Positions 12,255 through 21,561 of a DNA stretch of 64,000 bases are shown in pieces. Source of the stretch: Lithodes maja (taxonomy: Eukaryota > Arthropoda > Malacostraca > Decapoda > Lithodidae). The notes below the pieces were generated by a model. That model was not told where the DNA came from and ran no database searches. It saw nothing but the letters and a program-made list of their open reading frames with translations. Position numbers and translations under genes: made by a program. Every line of letters begins with the position of its first letter. Within the stretch, counting starts at the first letter, position 1. Location of the stretch: NCBI GenBank assembly GCA_037953745.1, contig JBAKBP010001602.1, positions 62,001 through 126,000 on the forward strand. Direction: 5' to 3'.

Positions 12255-14069
12255 TGTTACGGCTGGATCGGCAATACATATTCGGGATTCTTGATCGTAG
12301 GACAGAAATGGCTTATGTGACAACGACACGCTCGATTCCAGTCCCAAATACTATATGCTCCAGACAACAAAAGCACCAACGCCCTACAGAGTTATCGTCT
12401 ATGGTAACGAGGTACCTTAACTCGGCGAAAGTGTACAACAGGGGTAGGCTATGAGGCTAAACTCCCTCAGACATTTATAGGTTACGTTATGACTAAAGAA
12501 ATGCAATACTCAAGAAACTACGTTAATATTAAGCCTCTAATAATGTAGAATAGAAGCAGGCTAAAGGTATGACAGTGAAATGCTAAATGACAAAATGTAC
12601 ACGCCTACTTGAAAGCGCGTGCACTAGAATAACTGTCCCCCTACTAACATGCACTAGCATGTAGCATACAAGATGTTCATGATCCAGTAGATACCTAATA
12701 ATACACATGGAAGGAACATAAATAGTAGTCACTTATTATAATAATGAATCTATACTTGGAATAACTAAAAGGTTGCAGGCAACAGTACTGCGCCGGTAGC
12801 CTACTACCGCATAGGCTACTTCGCTTCTCTCACTCTGTCTCCCCTCTGAGTCCGTATGCGCCCTACGCAATAGAACTCCGGACACAGCAGCAAAACGACA
12901 GTGCAGTTAATTGATACATGAAAGTATTAATAGTGTTGTCTTGTGTGTGAGTAATGTGTATTGTAAAGTGTTACATACGTAAACTTAAAGAGAGCTGCAA
13001 TGCATAGTAAAATAAAGATATATCCCACTCATCATCCCCATGTGTTCTAGCTAGCAGGCCAAGTCACAGGAACAACGAGTCCCAGCACCGAAAGCGAGAA
13101 CCCAGGAAAAGACTGTAGAGAACACAAGGACAGATAAATTACGTTACTCTACTATACCGGCACTACGAGCGAGCTGTAGTCTCTGGTACTACACTCGCTC
13201 CTGGCTCGGTAGGCAAATCAAGGCTAAGTCCTCGCCCCTCTACAGACAACTCCTGGGCATGGTCGGGCTCTTACACATGGCACTAGTCTAGTCACAAATT
13301 GGATGATGAGCTGGGCATATAACTCGTGAACATGTAGAACGTTCACCAACTATCCTCATCAAGAAGATCGCTGTTCACATTAACCCCTTAAATCTAATAC
13401 ATGTAAATATATGCTTGTCCTAAGAGTAATACGAGAGGTGAGTGCTGAAACTCCTTTAGGACCTCAAGGGAAGGTTATGCATTTAAATAGAGAGAAGAAT
13501 GAAATGAGAGTAATGTCGTCAGAGATAAAGAGTGCAACCGTGAGAAATTGGGAGAGAGGGCAAGGGATGTTAGAATCTCAAAGGTTCTAGGCAACCTGGT
13601 CATAGAGCACACAGCGAGCCTCCAGGCAATGTGCTGTACGACAACATGGGCAGCCCAGGCAGCATAGGCAGGCGGCAATGTACTACCAACCCTGTCGCAC
13701 CTAGCTATAAGCGCAGGGCTGCCAACCGGTCCATACGTCTGGCAACCACCCCCCCGGCAGCGTGGCGCATTGCTACCCTCTCGCTCTGAAGTCTAACTCA
13801 CTCTCTCTCTCTGAATTCCTATTGTCTTATCTATCAACTTCTCTATTGATACTACATATTAAATGGAAGGTCTCGACATGGCTTAAAACAAAACCCACCA
13901 CTGGTTAGCACATGACGAGACCTTTGCAGAGATACAAAGAACATAGTTATACGTTGTCACACTCAATATAAGCAGCCAGCACGGTACACGGTACCGCACC
14001 GTGGCGGTACAGTGGAGTACCAAGGAGTACAAACAGGTTGCGTTGCCACGCACCACTGGGTGCGTCACA
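12255..14069 (-). repeat. A 3' LTR (1815 bp)
   Basis: Plus-strand ends TGTTACGGCT ... GTGCGTCACA. It matches 19743-21557 base for base except at about three places (for example GGATCGG against GGATCTG near the left end). A weak TATA-like CTATTTAAATGC lies on the minus strand at about 13478-13490. Near 13977-14030 there is GGTACC-rich inverted-repeat sequence. Confidence 0.96.
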
Positions 14070-14352
14070 GCCCCCCCAAGATTTTAGATAATCGACCTTA
14101 GAAGCATTATCAAAATCTGACAGGCAACCAACCGACCTGCTACCCTTAGCTGCCACTAATTGCAAAAGGTGCACAACAACTGAAGTGTGAATTATACATA
14201 AAACACAATATCGCATGCATCATGCTACAACAATAAAGACTTACAAAACTAAAAAAAAAAATGTTCTCGTTTATTTTATTGTTTTATAATCTTTTTGGAC
14301 GGCGTTATGATAGCCTAATTTTACTCCTGCTCAACCCACACACCGTGCACGA
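14070..14352 (-). other. A polypurine tract and 3' untranslated region
   Basis: Minus strand CTTGGGGGGGC at 14070-14080 abuts the LTR start TGTGACGC. The interval up to the stop codon of gag-pol is AT-rich with T runs and holds no other recognisable signal. Confidence 0.75.
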
Positions 14353-17300
14353 CTATCCTGGATCATCAACCCTTGATAGACAATCTGCTATCACGTTCTC
14401 ACTCCCGGCAATATGCTGAATGTTGAGATTATACTCTTGGAGCATTAGGGACCACCTGGTCAACCGCATATTCCGATTGTGAAACTGATTTAGGAATTTC
14501 AAGGGATGATGGTCCGTATAAATCGTCACTACCGGGCCGTAGGCTGGAACATAAACTTCGAAATGTTTGAGCGACAAAACGATAGCAAGAAGCTCCTTCT
14601 CTATAGTCGAGTAATTCCTTTGTGCCGAATTAAACTTGCGAGAAAAGAAGCTCACTGGGTGTTCCAAGCCCTCGGAATCAGTCTGCAGTAACACTGCCCC
14701 GGCACCCACACCGCTGGCATCAGTCGCCAGCTGAAAACTCCTGGAGAAGTCTGGGGCTCTCAAAATCGGATGTGTACACAGCAGGTGCTTGACTAGGTCG
14801 AAAGCCCTCTGACACTCCGCAGCCCAACAGAACTTCACTGACTTCGACAGTAGATCAGTTAACGGTGCTAAGACAGTAGAGTATCCCCGGATGAAGCGCC
14901 TATAATAGCCTATCATACCTAGGAACCGCATGACCTGGCGCTTAGTGGTGGGCCTGGGAAACATATTGATAGCCTGTATCTTGCTCAGGGGGGGGCACAC
15001 CCGGCCTAACCCGACCACGAAGCCAAGATACTGCACAGTAGCCTTTACAAACTCGCACTTCCTCAGGTTCACCACCAGCCCAGCATCGTGCAACTTCCCA
15101 AACAGGGTCTCTAAGTGCCTTAGGTGATTTTCAAAATTGTCATCATACACTATCACGTCATCAAGGTAGACCGTGCAGTTAGGGATTTCGTCACAAATAT
15201 CGTTCATCAGGTTCTGAAACGTGGCAGGTGCGTTCTTAAGCCCATAAGGCATTACGTTACATTGGTAGGTCTTGCCATCTACCACAAAACCACAAACTTG
15301 CTTAGCTCGGTCCGACAGGGGTACTTGCCAGTAGCCTTTTACAAGATCAATTTTAGTAAGGTACTTTGCATTCCCTATCTTGTCCACGCTGTCGTCAACT
15401 CGAGGCAAAGGGTAAGGGTTGGTAGTGGTCAAGCCATTTAGCCTACGAAAATCTATGCAGAACCGCACCTTGCCGTCAGGTTTTGGCTGCAACGTGACGG
15501 GTGATGTCCACTTCACATAACCTTCAGTGATCATCCCTCTCTCAACCATGTACTTTAACTCCTCCCGTAAAGCTGGCAACTTTACCGGGGGCACACGGTA
15601 GGGCACTGACTTGAAGGGCACATTATCACCGACGTCCACGTCGTGCGTTACCTGAGTAGTGAGACCTGGGTGTTCGGCGAAAACAGAGGGGTATGACCTG
15701 AACAGGCCTAGGACAGCAGCACCCTGGTGCTCAGGCAGGTGACTTACAGCTTGCCTAGCCTCTTGTTCAGTATTCCCCGCCCACTGTTCCGCGGAAATGA
15801 CACAGTCCCAGCTATCCTCCTCAGCAGCATGACTGTCCCCACCTCCTTCTCCACCCTGGCCGCTGCAGGCCAGCACAGGGACAGTGAGAGGCTCTGAGGG
15901 GCGTCTCACATACTCTTTCATGAGGTTAACATGACATAACTGATGTTTTTTTCTACGGTCAGGTGTTGCAACGAGATAATCAAGGTCGGACAGTTTCTTA
16001 GCCACCACATACGGCCCAATAAACTTGGCAGAAAGGGGGTGTCCAGGCAAAGGTAAAAGCAACATTACCTCCTGACCCACCGAAAACTCCCGAAGCTTCA
16101 CCTTGGCGTCATACTGGTGCTTCATGACCGCCTGTGCATTAACCAAGTTATTACCTGCCGCTGCCATGCAACCTATAAGTCTCTCCCGGCTCTCAAGGAT
16201 ATATTTAAGTACAGACCCCGGCTTCTCTTCGCCCTCCCAGATCTCTTTCACCATACTTAAAGGTCCTCTCACATTATGGCCAAAGACTAGTTGATTTGGA
16301 CTGAACCCCAGGCTCTCTCCTGGGACTTCACGTGCAGCGAACAGAACATACGGCAGACCCAAATCCCAATCAGTGTCATGTTCTGCACAGTAACAGCGTA
16401 GCATACTCTTCAGGGTCGAGTGCCACCGCTCCAAGACTCCCTGACTCTCGGGATGGTAGGCTGACGACACTACAGAACATATACCGTGCAACTGAAGGGT
16501 TTGCTTGAACAATTTGGATGTAAAATTGCTCCCCTGGTCTGACTGCACCTCACGTGGAAATCCATAACGGGAACAGAACAATAATAAGTTTTTAACAACT
16601 GCCTTTGCCGAGCCGTTTCTCATGGGGTATGCGTCCGGGTATCTCGTAGCCACATCCATGATTGTCAACAGGAATTTATTGCCACTACTAGTAGACGGGA
16701 AAGGGCCAACCAAATCTACTACAACTTTGCTGAACGGAGGCCCGGTGACAGGTATGGGAAACAAAGGTGCCTTCGGGATTGTCTGGTTAGGCTTCCCCGT
16801 TGTCTGGCAGGTCGCACACCCAGCCACCCATGCACAGACATCAGCCTTGACCCCAGGCCACCAGAAAAACCTGCCCAATGCCGCCAATGTTTTTGTTACC
16901 CCCAAATGACCCGCCACCGGCACATCATGCGCCAGACACAATAAGGACTCTCTATACTTATTTGGAACAACCACCTGGTCTACTACCCTCGCACCGCCCT
17001 CCCACTTCGATTTGGGGTCTAGAAATCTGCGGTACAATATCCTGTTGAGCCTAAAGAAATCTCCCGGCTTCGCATCCCCATCTTCCTCCAACTCTATGGC
17101 ACCATTGCTATAACGAGCTAGGCTAGCGTCTTGCAGCTGCTGCTCACTAATGTCCCTGGGCGTCAATGCATCAAGATGGTTTTGTAATAAGACATTACCC
17201 CGGCTAGTAGGCTCTACTGCCTTAGTGGCTCTCGCTACAGCTCTTGCCTCACGCGAAGTCTTACCCAACTCTGCCTTGTTACACACCATATCTGGGCCAG

Positions 17301-19497
17301 AGTCAACTCCCGTGTTTATTATAGGTCCAAGTACCGAATCACCGAGAAGTGCAGCAGAATCAATGTCCCTTTTCCTGCCCTTAGCAACCTTCTCCTGATC
17401 CTTCCTCCACTGTCCCCGAGGTTGAGTGCTAGGCTGTGCAGGAGCCGCAGAGCGAGATCGGGTTACCACACAGGCCATCTTATCCTGTTGGCACCTCCCA
17501 ACCCATTCCCGATTCTCACCATCCACGTCGGCCGCCCTCTCGGCAACGACTAAGGGTGGAGTCCCGGAAGTGGGCACCGCAAAGTCGTTGCCGAGAAGAA
17601 GGTCGACGCCCTCAACTGGCAAACACTCAACGATCCCTACATCCAGCTCCCTGCACACCTCTCCCACTCTCAACTCCAACCTCACAAGTGGGTATGACCT
17701 CGTAGCATTTATACCCTGCACCACAACAACTCTGGCCGCATTTATCGGTTTCCCTGTGAAGTTCCTCAACAAAGTTTGCGAAGCCCCCGTATCCCTCAGC
17801 AAGTCAACCCTCCGTAGTTCACTCCCCCAGCTCACAAACCCGTGCCCCCGATGGCTACAGAAAGTGTCCCGGACAGGTGTCGAGCCTTCCGTACGCTTCT
17901 TTACCGCGTGTGCCTCAGCTGCTGACAACCTACCCCGGGCAGATGCTGCAGCCTTCAGAGACACACCGATACTGTGAACCAATGACACCGGCTTAGCGGG
18001 AGTGTTACTAGGGCACTCACGTGAATAATGGCCTAGCTTCTGACATTTGTAACATTTCACATCCCCAATGGGCTTCTTCCCTTGTGCGGGCGAAGAAGGG
18101 GCCTGACCTTTAGTAAACGGGAGAGGCTTGTGTTTGTAGGTGTTATTAGGTGCAATGCATTTAGTGTGGTTATGTGTGTCATAGGATTTGTTATTATCGA
18201 AAACTCTGGTGGGTGGGGTATAGCGCCCCTTCTGCCCTGACTCAGCCCTCTGAGCGGCACCGCAACCACGAATCAATGATAATCTGAAGTCTGCCATCTT
18301 GGCAGCCTCCTCTACTGTCTTGGGACATTTTTCCTTAATGTTCAGCGTTAGATCGGTTCCAGTACATTTGTAAAACTGTTCCAGATAGAAAAGTTGCTTA
18401 ATTTCCTCAGCCGACTCTGCGTGCTCGGACCGAAACCAGTTATTATCTGCATCTGTTAAGTCCCGTGCGTGCTCCATAAAACTGACGTCGCTCTTCTTAT
18501 TCACGCCACGGAACTTCAATCTATAAGTTTCGGGTTGCAGTTCGTAGGCCCGGAGCACAGCCTCCTTCACCAGTCCATACACTACACTCTCGTCCAGTGA
18601 CAGTGCATCGTAGGCTTTCAACCCCTTACCCACTAGACGTGATGAAACTAATGCTGCCCATTTAACCTCCGGCCAGTCATACTCACGACACTTCTTTTCG
18701 AAACGAGCAAAAAACTCAGTCACTGCTGTCTCATCAAATGCGGGTACTAACTTAATTAAATGCGAAAGTGAGTCTGTAACCCGGTGCCCACCACCGAGAT
18801 GACGCCCCGTGGTCTCTACTCTAGACTTCTCGACATCCATTTCAGCCTGGTACCTGGTTGCATCCTGATTGGCTTGGATTCTAGCAACCTCTATGCGTTC
18901 TATACTAGCCTGTTGTATCTGAGTCTCCTGCAGCTTAATCCGTTCTATACTAGCCTGTTGTATCTGAGTCTCCTGCAGCTTAAACTTAGCTAGTTCTAGC
19001 TGAAATAACATCTCAGGAGACAGGCCTGGGGGGGGAGAGCACAAAATGGGGGATCCACACCGAGACGTGTTTACGGGTAAGCCAGCTTGCCCTTGAGAAC
19101 CCTCCTGCTGCATCGTGCTAAGACTCGCTGGCTGAGGGCCCAGCTCAGGGGTAGAGTGGAATGGAGGCTTGGAGGGAACCCCCCAAGACCCCACTCCACC
19201 CACCGCCCCATCGCCATCACCCAACAAACATGCCACCAAATTCTTCTTGGGCCAACTGTCAGGACAGTCCCGCCCCAAAACCGTGGCTAAACAGCGAAGA
19301 CCGTAACAATCAATAGCCTGCAGGCGCTGTTCGGTCAAAGGTGTCTGCAAAAATGCCCGGGCATCCCTCTCTCCACTTATAACACTCCCCTCCCTAAACA
19401 TCTGTTGTACTTGCTGGTTACTAGGCTGTACCGTGTTATCCTCCCCCGTAAATGATGAGTCATTAGACATAGTGCTGGTTATACAATTGCTGTTCAT
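14353..19497 (-). CDS. Element A Gag-Pol polyprotein (1714 aa), PR-IN-RT-RH order
   Basis: A single uninterrupted frame encodes all retrotransposition proteins. Gag: tandem 15-residue coiled-coil repeat at about 173-202, capsid region about 240-410 ending in a SCAN-like stretch (YLEQFYKCTG). CCHC knuckle: C482, C485, H490, C495. Aspartic protease: D569 in DTGAS, LLLGNDF near 634. Integrase comes next: zinc finger H857, H864, C894, C897; catalytic D928, D987, E1023; GPY module from 1161. Only then RT: D1384 and YLDD at 1444-1447; RNase H: D1593, E1633 or E1635, D1662, D1705. All key residues are present. Integrase before RT is copia-like in order, but the sequences are Ty3/gypsy; this combination is known from the Gmr1-like group. 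There is no frameshift between gag and pol, so how Gag is made in excess is not evident. ATG at 19497 is chosen as the first Met after the A-rich leader. Confidence 0.96.
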   Translation of the reverse strand: MNSNCITSTMSNDSSFTGEDNTVQPSNQQVQQMFREGSVISGERDARAFLQTPLTEQRLQAIDCYGLRCLATVLGRDCPDSWPKKNLVACLLGDGDGAVGGVGSWGVPSKPPFHSTPELGPQPASLSTMQQEGSQGQAGLPVNTSRCGSPILCSPPPGLSPEMLFQLELAKFKLQETQIQQASIERIKLQETQIQQASIERIEVARIQANQDATRYQAEMDVEKSRVETTGRHLGGGHRVTDSLSHLIKLVPAFDETAVTEFFARFEKKCREYDWPEVKWAALVSSRLVGKGLKAYDALSLDESVVYGLVKEAVLRAYELQPETYRLKFRGVNKKSDVSFMEHARDLTDADNNWFRSEHAESAEEIKQLFYLEQFYKCTGTDLTLNIKEKCPKTVEEAAKMADFRLSLIRGCGAAQRAESGQKGRYTPPTRVFDNNKSYDTHNHTKCIAPNNTYKHKPLPFTKGQAPSSPAQGKKPIGDVKCYKCQKLGHYSRECPSNTPAKPVSLVHSIGVSLKAAASARGRLSAAEAHAVKKRTEGSTPVRDTFCSHRGHGFVSWGSELRRVDLLRDTGASQTLLRNFTGKPINAARVVVVQGINATRSYPLVRLELRVGEVCRELDVGIVECLPVEGVDLLLGNDFAVPTSGTPPLVVAERAADVDGENREWVGRCQQDKMACVVTRSRSAAPAQPSTQPRGQWRKDQEKVAKGRKRDIDSAALLGDSVLGPIINTGVDSGPDMVCNKAELGKTSREARAVARATKAVEPTSRGNVLLQNHLDALTPRDISEQQLQDASLARYSNGAIELEEDGDAKPGDFFRLNRILYRRFLDPKSKWEGGARVVDQVVVPNKYRESLLCLAHDVPVAGHLGVTKTLAALGRFFWWPGVKADVCAWVAGCATCQTTGKPNQTIPKAPLFPIPVTGPPFSKVVVDLVGPFPSTSSGNKFLLTIMDVATRYPDAYPMRNGSAKAVVKNLLLFCSRYGFPREVQSDQGSNFTSKLFKQTLQLHGICSVVSSAYHPESQGVLERWHSTLKSMLRCYCAEHDTDWDLGLPYVLFAAREVPGESLGFSPNQLVFGHNVRGPLSMVKEIWEGEEKPGSVLKYILESRERLIGCMAAAGNNLVNAQAVMKHQYDAKVKLREFSVGQEVMLLLPLPGHPLSAKFIGPYVVAKKLSDLDYLVATPDRRKKHQLCHVNLMKEYVRRPSEPLTVPVLACSGQGGEGGGDSHAAEEDSWDCVISAEQWAGNTEQEARQAVSHLPEHQGAAVLGLFRSYPSVFAEHPGLTTQVTHDVDVGDNVPFKSVPYRVPPVKLPALREELKYMVERGMITEGYVKWTSPVTLQPKPDGKVRFCIDFRRLNGLTTTNPYPLPRVDDSVDKIGNAKYLTKIDLVKGYWQVPLSDRAKQVCGFVVDGKTYQCNVMPYGLKNAPATFQNLMNDICDEIPNCTVYLDDVIVYDDNFENHLRHLETLFGKLHDAGLVVNLRKCEFVKATVQYLGFVVGLGRVCPPLSKIQAINMFPRPTTKRQVMRFLGMIGYYRRFIRGYSTVLAPLTDLLSKSVKFCWAAECQRAFDLVKHLLCTHPILRAPDFSRSFQLATDASGVGAGAVLLQTDSEGLEHPVSFFSRKFNSAQRNYSTIEKELLAIVLSLKHFEVYVPAYGPVVTIYTDHHPLKFLNQFHNRNMRLTRWSLMLQEYNLNIQHIAGSENVIADCLSRVDDPG
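18901..18990 (-). repeat. 45-bp tandem duplication in A gag
   Basis: Two perfect 45-bp copies encode the repeated coiled-coil segment KLQETQIQQASIERI. B1, B2 and C have a different, also length-variable, charged repeat at the equivalent place in Gag. Confidence 0.85.
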
Positions 19498-19742
19498 AAA
19501 AAAAAAAAAAGTGCTTATTACTAATTGCAGTCTCGACTCACAAAATGTTAAAGATGCTTGAATGACTCTACTCTAGACACCCCCAACGAAACAATCTGCA
19601 AGTCCACCAATACAATAATGACACAATAAAAATTCCTCCAATATGCAAGAAAATTCTAGCCAGCTCTACTAGGTAGCATAGAATAGTTCTCCAAAAAAAC
19701 ATGTGATAGGATACTACTGAATCTTGTGCAAGGTCGCCATTT
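19498..19742 (-). other. A 5' leader and primer binding site
   Basis: The minus strand carries the primer site TGGCGACCTTGC (19728-19739), three bases inside the 5' LTR, followed by an AT-rich leader ending in a run of T on the minus strand just before the start codon. Same primer sequence as B1, B2 and C. Confidence 0.65.
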
Positions 19743-21557
19743 TGTTACGGCTGGATCTGCAATACATATTCGGGATTCTTGATCGTAGGACAGAAATGGC
19801 TTATGTGACAACGACACGCTCGATTCCAGTCCCAAATACTATATGCTCCAGACAACAAAAGCACCAACGCCCTACAGAGTTATCGTCTATGGTAACGAGG
19901 TACCTTAACTCGGCGAAAGTGTACAACAGGGGTAGGCTATGAGGCTAAACTCCCTCAGACATTTATAGGTTACGTTATGACTAAAGAAATGCAATACTCA
20001 AGAAACTACGTTAATATTAAGCCTCTAATAATGTAGAATAGAAGCAGGCTAAAGGTATGACAGTGAAATGCTAAATGACAAAATGTACACGCCTACTTGA
20101 AAGCGCGTGCACTAGAATAACTGTCCCCCTACTAACATGCACTAGCATGTAGCATACAAGATGTTCATGATCCAGTAGATACCTAATAATACACATGGAA
20201 GGAACATAAATAGTAGTCACTTATTATAATAATGAATCTATACTTGGAATAACTAAAAGGTTGCAGGCAACAGTACTGCGCCGGTAGCCTACTACCGCAT
20301 AGGCTACTTCGCTTCTCTCACTCTGTCTCCCCTCTGAGTCCGTATGCGCCCTACGCAATAGAACTCCGGACACAGCAGCAAAACGACAGTGCAGTTAATT
20401 GATACATGAAAGTATTAATAGTGTTGTCTTGTGTGTGAGTAATGTGTATTGTAAAGTGTTACATACGTAAACTTAAAGAGAGCTGCAATGCATAGTAAAA
20501 TAAAGATATATCCCACTCATCATCCCCATGTGTTCTAGCTAGCAGTCCAAGTCACAGGAACAACGAGTCCCAGCACCGAAAGCGAGAACCCAGGAAAAGA
20601 CTGTAGAGAACACAAGGACAGATAAATTACGTTACTCTACTATACCGGCACTACGAGCGAGCTGTAGTCTCTGGTACTACACTCGCTCCTGGCTCGGTAG
20701 GCAAATCAAGGCTAAGTCCTCGCCCCTCTACAGACAACTCCTGGGCATGGTCGGGCTCTTACACATGGCACTAGTCTAGTCACAAATTGGATGATGAGCT
20801 GGGCATATAACTCGTGAACATGTAGAACGTTCACCAACTATCCTCATCAAGAAGATCGCTGTTCACATTAACCCCTTAAATCTAATACATGTAAATATAT
20901 GCTTGTCCTAAGAGTAATACGAGAGGTGAGTGCTGAAACTCCTTTAGGACCTCAAGGGAAGGTTATGCATTTAAATAGAGAGAAGAATGAAATGAGAGTA
21001 ATGTCGTCAGAGAGAAAGAGTGCAACCGTGAGAAATTGGGAGAGAGGGCAAGGGATGTTAGAATCTCAAAGGTTCTAGGCAACCTGGTCATAGAGCACAC
21101 AGCGAGCCTCCAGGCAATGTGCTGTACGACAACATGGGCAGCCCAGGCAGCATAGGCAGGCGGCAATGTACTACCAACCCTGTCGCACCTAGCTATAAGC
21201 GCAGGGCTGCCAACCGGTCCATACGTCTGGCAACCACCCCCCCGGCAGCGTGGCGCATTGCTACCCTCTCGCTCTGAAGTCTAACTCACTCTCTCTCTCT
21301 GAATTCCTATTGTCTTATCTATCAACTTCTCTATTGATACTACATATTAAATGGAAGGTCTCGACATGGCTTAAAACAAAACCCACCACTGGTTAGCACA
21401 TGACGAGACCTTTGCAGAGATACAAAGAACATAGTTATACGTTGTCACACTCAATATAAGCAGCCAGCACGGTACACGGTACCGCACCGTGGCGGTACAG
21501 TGGAGTACCAAGGAGTACAAACAGGTTGCGTTGCCACGCACCACTGGGTGCGTCACA
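19743..21557 (-). repeat. A 5' LTR (1815 bp)
   Basis: Twin of 12255-14069 with the same length and ends. In the minus orientation it would carry the promoter; only a weak TATA-like TATTTAAAT (about 20969-20978) is seen. Confidence 0.96.
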
Positions 21558-21561
21558 CAAC

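Larger units (their letters stand above)
12255..21557 (-). mobile_element. Element A: full-length, apparently intact Gmr1-like LTR retrotransposon
   Basis: A 9303-bp element with two 1815-bp LTRs, primer site, polypurine tract and one 1714-codon gag-pol frame. It sits inside B1 with target duplication CAAC (12251-12254 and 21558-21561). The unoccupied version of the site is visible in B2 near 53735-53745 (GGAGAAGCAATAAACATGCG), which proves nested insertion. By eye the LTRs differ at three positions only, so it inserted very recently and may be active. Pol order is PR-IN-RT-RH. No env-like frame is present. Confidence 0.96.

Noticed and set aside
12255..21557. Endogenous retrovirus or errantivirus with envelope
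   Set aside because: No third frame or membrane-protein signal follows pol before the 3' LTR; only gag-pol is present.
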